Position numbers and translations under genes: made by a program. This document shows positions 57,877-64,000 of a stretch of DNA of 64,000 nucleotides, one piece after another. Source of the stretch: Limnoglobus roseus (GTDB lineage: Bacteria; Planctomycetota; Planctomycetia; Gemmatales; Gemmataceae); contig NZ_CP042425.1 in the NCBI RefSeq assembly GCF_008254045.1, positions 1,922,001 through 1,986,000 of the forward strand, in the 5' to 3' direction. The notes below the pieces were generated by a model. That model made no database searches. It was not told the origin of the DNA and saw only the letters and a list, made by a program, of their open reading frames with translations. The stretch's first letter is position 1. The number at the start of each line of letters is the position of its first letter.

Positions 57877-58671
57877 ATGCCAGACTTATCAGATGTGGAA
57901 ACTGTGCTCGTCGCGCTCATTACGCAGATCGTCTACCCCTACGGCACCGCCTCCGACTCGGTGACTGGCGACAAGATGAAGGTTTTCCGGGGCTGGCCTA
58001 TTCCGGGCAATCTCGACGCCGACCTGAAGGCCGGAGTTGTCAACATCTCCGTGTTCCCGATGGATAACGAGCAGAACGTCACACGGTTCTCAACCGACTG
58101 GTTCGAGCTCCCGGCACCGCGAATCACGCTCACCGCTACGGCTTCAGGAACGGCCGTAACCTTCGACGGCACCGCCTGCTGCCCGCTCAACGCCGCCGTG
58201 ACCGTCAACGGCAAGCCGTTCGTCTACCCGCTTCAGGCCAAGGACACGCCGACCAGCGTGGCCACGGCGCTGGCGACCCTTATCAACACCACCTTCGCCG
58301 CATCGAGCAGCGGGCCGGTCGTCACCGTGCCAGGCGCGACCAAACTGGAAACTCGGCTCGGCACCTTCGGGAACATCATCCAGGAGGTGAAGCGGCAGAA
58401 AAAGAGCTTCCGCCTCACGGTCTGGTGCAACGCCCCGCTGGTGCGGGACGGGGTGGCGTCGGCATTGGATTCCGCCTTGGGTGAACTCACCGACATTTCA
58501 CTCACCGACGGCTCGACCGGACACATCCGCTACCAGCGCACGCGCTCCATCGACACGGCCCAGAAGTCCATGCTCTACCGCCGCGATTTTGAATACTCGG
58601 TGGAGTTCCCCACCACCATCACCCGCCGCGTGGCCACCATCGTCGCGGAACAACTCAACGTAACCAACTGA
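57877..58671 (+). CDS. Tail terminator/completion-like protein
   Basis: 264 residues from ATG 57877. N-terminal alpha/beta part (DVETVLVALITQIVYPYGTA), a central strand domain (ITLTATASGTAVTFDGTACC), and a C-terminal part with FRLTVWCNAPLVRDGVASAL and YRRDFEYSVEFPTTI. Position before the sheath gene and the size suggest the protein that caps the tail end facing the head. Assignment is from context more than sequence. Confidence 0.55.
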   Translation: MPDLSDVETVLVALITQIVYPYGTASDSVTGDKMKVFRGWPIPGNLDADLKAGVVNISVFPMDNEQNVTRFSTDWFELPAPRITLTATASGTAVTFDGTACCPLNAAVTVNGKPFVYPLQAKDTPTSVATALATLINTTFAASSSGPVVTVPGATKLETRLGTFGNIIQEVKRQKKSFRLTVWCNAPLVRDGVASALDSALGELTDISLTDGSTGHIRYQRTRSIDTAQKSMLYRRDFEYSVEFPTTITRRVATIVAEQLNVTN

Positions 58672-58682
58672 CAGGAGACGCC

Positions 58683-58844
58683 ATGAAAGTCCTCGTAGTG
58701 ACCAACCCCTTTGGCGGTCGGGAAGCCGGTGAACGAATCATCGACCCCGGCGAGATCGAAGCCACGCTCGCGGGCGAACACGCGCACGACGTGGTGCAGG
58801 CCGATCATCCCGAGTCCCCGAAACCCAAAAGCAAGGAAGCGTAG
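58683..58844 (+). CDS. Short 53-residue protein before the sheath gene
   Basis: 53 residues, with a CAGGAG site 5 bases before ATG 58683 and its stop 3 bases before the sheath ATG. MKVLVVTNPFGGREAGERII, then DPGEIEATLAGEHAHDVVQA and a Lys/Pro-rich end. In Mu-like phages a tiny protein (DUF2635) occupies the same place; similarity here is only in size and position. Confidence 0.65.
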   Translation: MKVLVVTNPFGGREAGERIIDPGEIEATLAGEHAHDVVQADHPESPKPKSKEA

Positions 58845-58847
58845 CCC

Positions 58848-60380
58848 ATGCCGATCGTCCAACAAGGCGCACTCAACACTACCGCCCTGTCCGTGCCAAA
58901 CCTGTACGTGCAGATCGTCGCTCCCCAACCCGCTCTCAACGGCGTGCCCACGAACATCCTCGGGGTCGTCGGCACCGCGAACTGGGGTCCGGTCAACAGC
59001 CCGGTCATCTGCTCCGGGCCGAATGACGCCGCCCAGCTATTCGGGCCGATGCAGCCCCGCAAGTTCGACCTCGGCACGGCGATTTACACGGCTGCTCTGC
59101 AAGGGGCGGCGAACTTCCGGGGTGTGCGTGTCACCGACGGCACCGATGCGGCTGCCTCTGGCACGCTCGGCACCGGCACTGGTGCCACATTCACTGGCAA
59201 GTACACGGGGAGCCTCGGCAACCAGATCACCGTGAATGTTGGCACCGGCAGCAACAGCGCCAGCGGCACGCTGACGTACAAGCTGACCGTAAACCTGCCC
59301 GGTCTGCTCTCGGAAGTCTTCGACAACATCGGCGGCACCGGGAACGCGATCTACGCCAACATGGTCGCGGCCATCAACAACGGCCAGAGCGGCCTTCGTG
59401 GCCCGTCGCAACTCATCGTCGCCACGCTCGGCGCCGGCACGACGGCACCCACCAATCCATCCACCGTCACGCTTTCCGGCGGCACAGACGGCGCGGCCAC
59501 CATTACCTCGACCGTGCTGATCGGCCAGGACACCATCCCCCGCAAAGGGATGTACGCGCTGCGCGGCACCGGGGCCAGCGTGGTCATGCTGGCCGACGCC
59601 GACGACTCGACGCAGTGGACACTCCAGAACGCCTACGGGCTTTCGGAAGGCGCTTACGTGGTTACTACCAGCCCTGCGGGCGACACGATCTCGAACTTCG
59701 CCTCATCGCTTGCAACCGCCGGAGTGGACAGCTTCGCAGTAAAACCGCTCTTCGGCGACTGGTGCTACATCAACGACACCGTGAACGGCGGCGTCACCCG
59801 GCTCGTCTCGCCGCAGGGCTTCGTTGCGGGCAAGCTTTCGGCACTCTCGCCAGAGCAGTCCTCGCTGAACAAGCCGCTTTCCGGCATCATTGCCACGCAG
59901 AAAGCCTACGCCAAGCAGCAGTACAGCGACGCGGAGCTGCAGGCCATTGCAGCAGCACGCGGCGACGTGATCGCCAACCCGTCGCCCGGCGGCAACTACT
60001 TCGGAGTACGTCTCGGCCTCAATTCATCCAGCAACGCGGCCACCAACGGCGACAACTACCCGCGCCTGACCAACTACATAGCTGCCACGCTCAACGCGGG
60101 TATGGGCATCTTCATCGGTAAGGTGCAGTCCCCGACCGTGCAGGCACAAGCGAAGGCAACCCTCGACAACTTCCTCCAAAACATGTTCCAGCAGGGCATG
60201 ATCCAGGACTGGAAAGTGATCCTGGACGCGACCAACAACCCGCAAAGCCGCGTTTCGCTCGGCTACATGCAGGCCGACATTAAGGTGGTGTACCTGTCGA
60301 TCATCAAATACTTCATCGTCAACCTCGAAGGTGGCCAGACGGTGGTGATCGCCAAGAACTCCAGTCCCTCATTCCAATAA
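58848..60380 (+). CDS. Contractile tail sheath protein
   Basis: 510 residues. N-terminal segment PTNILGVVGTANWGPVNSPV, then PNDAAQLFGPM, is typical of sheath proteins, followed by a variable Thr/Gly-rich insert (about 95-220). The conserved C-terminal part includes NYPRLTNYIAATLNAGMGIF and WKVILDATNNPQSRVSLGYM, ending VVYLSIIKYFIVNLEG. The sheath contracts to drive the tube through the cell envelope, so the phage has a myovirus-type tail. Confidence 0.9.
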   Translation: MPIVQQGALNTTALSVPNLYVQIVAPQPALNGVPTNILGVVGTANWGPVNSPVICSGPNDAAQLFGPMQPRKFDLGTAIYTAALQGAANFRGVRVTDGTDAAASGTLGTGTGATFTGKYTGSLGNQITVNVGTGSNSASGTLTYKLTVNLPGLLSEVFDNIGGTGNAIYANMVAAINNGQSGLRGPSQLIVATLGAGTTAPTNPSTVTLSGGTDGAATITSTVLIGQDTIPRKGMYALRGTGASVVMLADADDSTQWTLQNAYGLSEGAYVVTTSPAGDTISNFASSLATAGVDSFAVKPLFGDWCYINDTVNGGVTRLVSPQGFVAGKLSALSPEQSSLNKPLSGIIATQKAYAKQQYSDAELQAIAAARGDVIANPSPGGNYFGVRLGLNSSSNAATNGDNYPRLTNYIAATLNAGMGIFIGKVQSPTVQAQAKATLDNFLQNMFQQGMIQDWKVILDATNNPQSRVSLGYMQADIKVVYLSIIKYFIVNLEGGQTVVIAKNSSPSFQ

Positions 60381-60391
60381 GGAGCTAGCAC

Positions 60392-60820
60392 ATGCCCATC
60401 AACAACTTTTCTATCGGCAAGGACATCAGTTACTCAGTTGTGACGTCGTCCGGCACGCTCACGCTCAACGGCAAAACCGGGTACTCCATCAAACCGATGT
60501 TCACCGACATCAACCACAAGGGCCTGGGCGGCCTCAACATCCACGGCGTCATCCCCGACGGGTGGCAGATCGAGCTGCAATTCGACCGCACCGATCCGAA
60601 CGTGGACAACTACTTCGCCCAGCGCGAGGCCGACTACTTCGCGGGCATCAACCAGCAAGGCGGCACCATCTTCGAGAACACCGTGGAGAAGGACGGCTCC
60701 ATCACGAGCTTCCGCTACACGGACGTCGTCCTGAAGTACGACAACGCGGGCAATTGGAAGGGCGACTCGCTCATTCCCATTTCGGTGACGGCCATGGCCT
60801 CCCGCCGCATTAAGGTTTAA
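60392..60820 (+). CDS. Tail tube protein
   Basis: 142 residues, 11 bases after the sheath gene with an AAGGAG site. Beta-rich: FSIGKDISYSVVTSSGTLTL, HGVIPDGWQIELQFDRTDPN and a C-terminal strand SLIPISVTAMASRRIKV. Order (sheath, tube, chaperone, tape measure) gives the function. It is not of the gp19 type found at 25106. It overlaps the next start (TAATG). Confidence 0.8.
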   Translation: MPINNFSIGKDISYSVVTSSGTLTLNGKTGYSIKPMFTDINHKGLGGLNIHGVIPDGWQIELQFDRTDPNVDNYFAQREADYFAGINQQGGTIFENTVEKDGSITSFRYTDVVLKYDNAGNWKGDSLIPISVTAMASRRIKV

Positions 60821-61233
60821 TGCGCATGACTAAAGTCACAGTTCACAAGGACGCGCCGAGCGAAACGCCTAGCGAGTCCATCATCAAAGCAGCGAACAAA
60901 GCCACCGTCGTCAAGGACGCACTCGGTCGCACCATTGGTGTCAAGAAGATGCTCCTCCTAGACCGCATGAGGATGTTCGAGGTGATCGGCCCGGAGAACT
61001 CCGTGAACCAAGCCTATGCCGGCTTCGCGGCGCTGGCCTACAGTGTCACGAGCATCGACGGCGACCCAGTCGCTCGGCCGTCAAACAAGATTCAGCTCGA
61101 ATCCCTGCTTCAGCGACTTGGCGACGAAGGAATAGATGCCGTGGCCGATCACTTCGAGAAAGAAGCTAAAGCAGCCAAGGAAGAGGCTGATGCCAACGCC
61201 ACAATAAAAAACGGGTCGAGCACCCCGAACTAA
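60820..61233 (+). CDS. Tail assembly chaperone, short form (G-type)
   Basis: 137 residues. ATG 60820 overlaps the tube stop; ATG 60826 is an alternative. Helical chaperone core: RTIGVKKMLLLDRMRMFEVI, AYAGFAALAYSVTSIDG, QLESLLQRLGDEGIDAVADH. It ends 22 bases after a slippery heptamer from which part of the ribosomes shift to make the longer G-T form. It binds the tape measure protein during tail assembly. Confidence 0.85.
   Translation: MRMTKVTVHKDAPSETPSESIIKAANKATVVKDALGRTIGVKKMLLLDRMRMFEVIGPENSVNQAYAGFAALAYSVTSIDGDPVARPSNKIQLESLLQRLGDEGIDAVADHFEKEAKAAKEEADANATIKNGSSTPN
61206..61212 (+). promoter_or_regulatory. Programmed -1 frameshift slippery site (A AAA AAC)
   Basis: Zero-frame codons are ATA AAA AAC; tandem -1 slippage gives AAA AAA. 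The -1 frame stays open to 61385. Heptamer type and place at the end of the chaperone gene match the conserved G/GT frameshift of long-tailed phages. Confidence 0.85.
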
Positions 61234-61385
61234 ATCTTCGCCTGTACTTGGCGAGGAACGGGGTGCCTTTCGATGTGGCGTTCAGCCTGCCCGAAGAAGA
61301 GGCTATTTCTTGGTCGATCATCATGCGTCAGCAGGACGGTGAAACTTGGTGCTGGTCAACAATGCAGTGGAAACAGAACAAATGA
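61206..61385 (+). CDS. Tail assembly chaperone, T extension (via -1 frameshift)
   Basis: About 58 residues read in the -1 frame after the slippery site, ending at TGA 61383-61385. Sequence LNLRLYLARNGVPFDVAFSL, then PEEEAISWSIIMRQQDG, a pattern seen in T domains of tail assembly chaperones (the LPEEEA-W segment). It has no start codon of its own near its beginning, so it is made only as the G-T fusion (60820-61385). It gives the fusion the ability to recruit tail tube subunits onto the tape measure. Confidence 0.85.
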   Translation, partial: KKRVEHPELNLRLYLARNGVPFDVAFSLPEEEAISWSIIMRQQDGETWCWSTMQWKQNK

Positions 61386-61858
61386 TGGAACTTCTGGAAC
61401 TGGCCGCGAAGTTAGGCGAAATCGAACTCCGGCAGCACGAGATGGAGAAGCACGCCCTCGAAAAGGCGGCCGTGGTCGTCGAGAATCGCGCCAAGGAGAA
61501 GATCGGGGAATATCAGAACGAAGCGGGTCCGTTCATCGCGTGGCCGGAACTGGCTGATTACACGAAAGAAGACCGTCTGCGCAAGGGGTTCACCGAAAAC
61601 GATCCCGGCCTGCGCACGGGGGAGATGCGTGATAGCATCGAGCACATCGTGATGGACGGCGAGGCCCATGTCGGGTCGGACGACGATCATTTGGTCTACT
61701 TCGAGTTGGGCACGGTGAAGCAGCCACCTCGCTCGGTCCTCGGAGGTGCGGTCGTCGAAGAGATAGACAAGATCATCGAAATCGTCGGGGAATCGGCAGT
61801 AGCCTCACTTGTCGGGGAAGGTGTGTTCAACAGGAAAATGCGGATCGAAAATGACTGA
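61382..61858 (+). CDS. HK97 gp10-like tail/neck protein
   Basis: 158 residues from ATG 61382, overlapping the T-extension stop (ATGA). Long helix (LAAKLGEIELRQHEMEKHAL, EKAAVVVENRAKEKIGEYQ) followed by strands with GLRTGEMRDSIEHIV, EAHVGSDDDHLVYFELGTVK. This is the build of gp10-type tail completion proteins, where ELGT is characteristic. It overlaps the tape measure start by 8 bases. An earlier in-frame GTG/ATG region would only extend into the T domain. Confidence 0.72.
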   Translation: MMELLELAAKLGEIELRQHEMEKHALEKAAVVVENRAKEKIGEYQNEAGPFIAWPELADYTKEDRLRKGFTENDPGLRTGEMRDSIEHIVMDGEAHVGSDDDHLVYFELGTVKQPPRSVLGGAVVEEIDKIIEIVGESAVASLVGEGVFNRKMRIEND

Positions 61859-63584
61859 GGTATATAAGGTCGGCATCACCATCGCGCTGGCGAACCAGGT
61901 CAGCCGCGGACTGTTTGCGATTCGGGGCGATCTGGTCAAAACCGACGCCCAGGCGAAGAAGCTCAACGCTACTCTGAAGGAAATCAAGCTTCTCGGCATC
62001 GGCGGGGCGATCCTCGGCGGCGCGGGCTACGCCGGGCTGCATGCGCTTGGCAAGACGCTCGAAGCGGCCAAGGAATACCAGCAGGCCTTCGCCCAGTTCA
62101 AAAGCCTAAATCTCGGCGACGCCATCAACTCGCAGGCGGATAAATTCGCACGCGGCAGCAGCGTGATCGGCGCGTCGGCCACCGACCTGATGCGCACCAC
62201 CCGCGACCTTGCGACCGTCCTCGGCGACTTCGGAATGGCTCAGCAGCTCGCTCCGGGCTTTTCCCAACTCAAGTTCGCCAACCAAGCGGTATATGGCGGG
62301 CACGGCATGGACTTCAGCGAGAACCAACTCCGGGCGCTGGAGAAGATCATCGAGATGAAGGGCGGCTTCAAGTCGCCACAGGACTTCCTCGGCCAGGCGA
62401 GCATGATGCAGCAAGTCATCGCGGGCACCGGCGGCATGGTGAAGCCAGCCGATTATCTGGCCTTCATCAAGACGGCGGGTGTCGCGGGCCGACTGCTCGA
62501 CAACAAGTCCTTCTACTACGGCATGGAGCCGCTGATCCAGGAGCTGGGCGGCAACCGCACCGGCACTGGCTTGATGAGCGCGTACAACAACCTCGCGCAG
62601 GGCCGCTCCACCGTCCGCGCCTCGACCGAGTTGATGAAGCTCGGACTGCTCGACCCGTCGATGGTCGAATACACGAAAATCGGCACCATCAAGCAGGTCC
62701 GCCCCGGCGCGCTCAAGGACAACGCCGGATTCGGAGCCAACCCCTACCAGTGGATGCAGGAAACGCTGCTGCCCGCCATGCGGTCGAAGGGAATCACATC
62801 GGAGCAAAGCGTGCTTCAGGAGATGGGTGTCATCTTCGGCAACCGCACCGCGTCCAGTCTCTTCAGCCTGATGTTCCTCCAGCAGGAGAAGATCGCCAAG
62901 AACATGAAGCTGAGCCAGAACGCGATGGGCACCGACGACCTCGTGAAACTCGCCCGCACCAGCCCGCAAGGTGCCGAGATGGCCCTCGGAAAGGCGTGGG
63001 AGAACCTGAAGATCGCTTCCGGCGAAGCGCTCATCCCGATCATTATTCCGGCGATGAACAAGCTGGCCGAGGCCATCCGCATCATGGGGCAATGGGTCTA
63101 CCGCCATCCCCGCATGTTCGACACGCTCATCTACGGCTTCGCGGGCCTGTCCGGCGCGCTGCTGTTCAGCGGCTCGGTGCTTACTCTGAAGGCCGCGTTC
63201 CTGGGCATCAACCTGCTAATGCCTACCCTGGCGACGACGATCACCGCGTCCGTGTTGCCCGCCCTGGGCCTTTTAGGTGGCGCGCTCGCCGTGCTCGCGG
63301 GCATCGCTTACCACAAGGAGATCGCCGCCAAGATCGACGATGCGGCCCCCGGCATCGGCGACTGGCTGTACCGCATGAACAATCCCGGCGGCCGGAAAGA
63401 CCTCGACGCCTATTACGATCTGCCCCCCGCCAAGTCGAACAAGTCCACCATCGTCGTGCCCGTAAACCTCGACGGCCGGACCATTGCGACCGTGGTCAGT
63501 GACCATCAGGCTAAGTCCGCCAGTGGTCCCCTCGCGTCCGGCAGTGGCTTTGACGGTCGCCTGCATCCAGGGTGGGGGTTCTGA
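61851..63584 (+). CDS. Tail tape measure protein
   Basis: 577 residues from ATG 61851. Helical throughout with glycine-rich hydrophobic stretches (LLGIGGAILGGAGYAGLHAL; ALLFSGSVLTLKAAFLGINL; VLPALGLLGGALAVLAGIAY). Contains the tape-measure-like core FARGSSVIGASATDLMRTTR. At about 0.15 nm per residue this length predicts a tail near 85-90 nm. It sets tail length and is ejected during infection. It shares one base with the next start (TGATG). Confidence 0.85.
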   Translation: MTEVYKVGITIALANQVSRGLFAIRGDLVKTDAQAKKLNATLKEIKLLGIGGAILGGAGYAGLHALGKTLEAAKEYQQAFAQFKSLNLGDAINSQADKFARGSSVIGASATDLMRTTRDLATVLGDFGMAQQLAPGFSQLKFANQAVYGGHGMDFSENQLRALEKIIEMKGGFKSPQDFLGQASMMQQVIAGTGGMVKPADYLAFIKTAGVAGRLLDNKSFYYGMEPLIQELGGNRTGTGLMSAYNNLAQGRSTVRASTELMKLGLLDPSMVEYTKIGTIKQVRPGALKDNAGFGANPYQWMQETLLPAMRSKGITSEQSVLQEMGVIFGNRTASSLFSLMFLQQEKIAKNMKLSQNAMGTDDLVKLARTSPQGAEMALGKAWENLKIASGEALIPIIIPAMNKLAEAIRIMGQWVYRHPRMFDTLIYGFAGLSGALLFSGSVLTLKAAFLGINLLMPTLATTITASVLPALGLLGGALAVLAGIAYHKEIAAKIDDAAPGIGDWLYRMNNPGGRKDLDAYYDLPPAKSNKSTIVVPVNLDGRTIATVVSDHQAKSASGPLASGSGFDGRLHPGWGF

Positions 63585-64000
63585 TGACCGTCATCCTCAC
63601 CCTCGGCGGCATCATCTTCCAGGACTTCGAAGTGCCCGACAGCATTCGCATCGGGGGCGACCAGATGCTCGTGGTCCACAAGCTACCCGGTGGCGCCCGG
63701 ACAATCGACGCGATGGGTGCAGACGACGCCGACATCCCGTGGTCGGGACGCTTTCGCGGGGCGCAAGCCGAAGCCCGCGCCCGCATCCTCGAAGGTTATC
63801 GCACATCAGGCCAGCCGTTCCTGTTGAAATGGAGCACCTACCGCTACCAGGTCATCGTCCAGTCGTTCAAGGCGGAGTACCAACAGCCGTTCGAGATCCC
63901 CTACACGATCAACTGCACCGTCGTTTCGGACGAATCCGCACCAATCCTTACGGGCATTCCCGGCATCGACGAGCTGATCGGCTCGGACCTGGGGCGCGCA
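63584..64000 (+). CDS. Tail/baseplate protein (3' end outside window)
   Basis: 139 residues visible; the frame is open at the window end. N-terminal domain: LGGIIFQDFEVPDSIRIGGD, then IPWSGRFRGAQAEARARILE and QPFLLKWSTYRYQVIVQSFK with a closing PYTINCTVVSDES. The pattern resembles gpU-like or baseplate-hub-proximal proteins that follow the tape measure. It would connect tail tip and hub. Identity is from position and a weak pattern. Confidence 0.6.
   Translation, partial: MTVILTLGGIIFQDFEVPDSIRIGGDQMLVVHKLPGGARTIDAMGADDADIPWSGRFRGAQAEARARILEGYRTSGQPFLLKWSTYRYQVIVQSFKAEYQQPFEIPYTINCTVVSDESAPILTGIPGIDELIGSDLGRA

Noticed and set aside
61273..61557. Rightward frame overlapping the T extension and gp10-like gene
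   Set aside because: Arg/Gly-rich out-of-frame reading; the -1 frameshift product and ATG 61382 account for this region.
1..64000. CRISPR arrays, rRNA genes and canonical tRNA genes
   Set aside because: No regularly spaced direct repeats, rRNA-like segments or complete cloverleaf were recognised by eye; only a degenerate tRNA-like element at 25022-25105.

Overview
The window looks like a chromosome segment of a high-GC planctomycete, most likely family Gemmataceae. The lineage is suggested by Ser/Thr kinases fused to other domains, a sigma factor with a membrane-anchored C-terminal extension, DUF1559 pseudopilin-like and DUF1080 proteins, and long high-GC genes with few operons. No rRNA, canonical tRNA or CRISPR array was seen. 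The genus is an inference.

1-19 kb, host-like core: the 3' part of prfA, osmC, a 1,023-residue hybrid histidine kinase, a kinase fused to a formylglycine-generating-enzyme-like domain, a sigma factor with a C-terminal extension, a PknB-type kinase, a two-gene ABC permease/secreted lysozyme-like unit, a DUF1080 protein coupled to a TPR protein, a cyclic-di-GMP-I-type riboswitch followed by hairpins, an ArsR-type regulator, and a DUF1559 protein with a small lipoprotein.

19-35 kb, mosaic accessory region: an orphan head-tail-connector-like gene, a tyrosine integrase with a repeat-rich upstream region, an excisionase-like HTH gene, and a compact tryptophanyl-tRNA synthetase coupled to a frameshifted gene. 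Two 1,230-bp IS3-like elements with identical products lie in opposite orientation and flank 9.5 kb that holds a lone gp19-type tail-tube gene, a zinc-finger/kinase/DUF1080 fusion, a MOSC protein, and the phage families GP88 and Gp37/Gp68. An 887-bp IS5-family element sits inside a nucleotidyltransferase gene whose reading frame can be rebuilt across the insertion.

35-64 kb, prophage proper. The leftward early block encodes a RecE-like nuclease, an SMC/Rad50-like ATPase, a Sak4-like ATPase, SSB, a GapR/DUF2312 protein, a J-domain protein and a zinc-ribbon protein. Rightward genes follow: a Cro-like repressor, a VRR-NUC nuclease, a replication module and an HNH protein. A host-like cargo cassette (ArsR, two AHSA1 proteins, a FUSC transporter) interrupts the phage plan. 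Next come an HNH gene, the terminase subunits, portal, a fused 2H-phosphoesterase/prohead-protease/scaffold gene, capsid, connectors, tail sheath, tail tube, tail assembly chaperone with a programmed -1 frameshift, tape measure and a tail/baseplate gene cut by the window end. The sheath gene indicates a contractile-tailed phage with an HK97-type head.

Points most worth following up: the Acb1-like (anti-CBASS) domain fused to the capsid protease-scaffold with a nested scaffold start; the compact TrpRS unit; the cyclic-di-GMP riboswitch; the isolated gp19 tube gene; and the matching nine-A, +1-phase junctions in two unrelated IS families.
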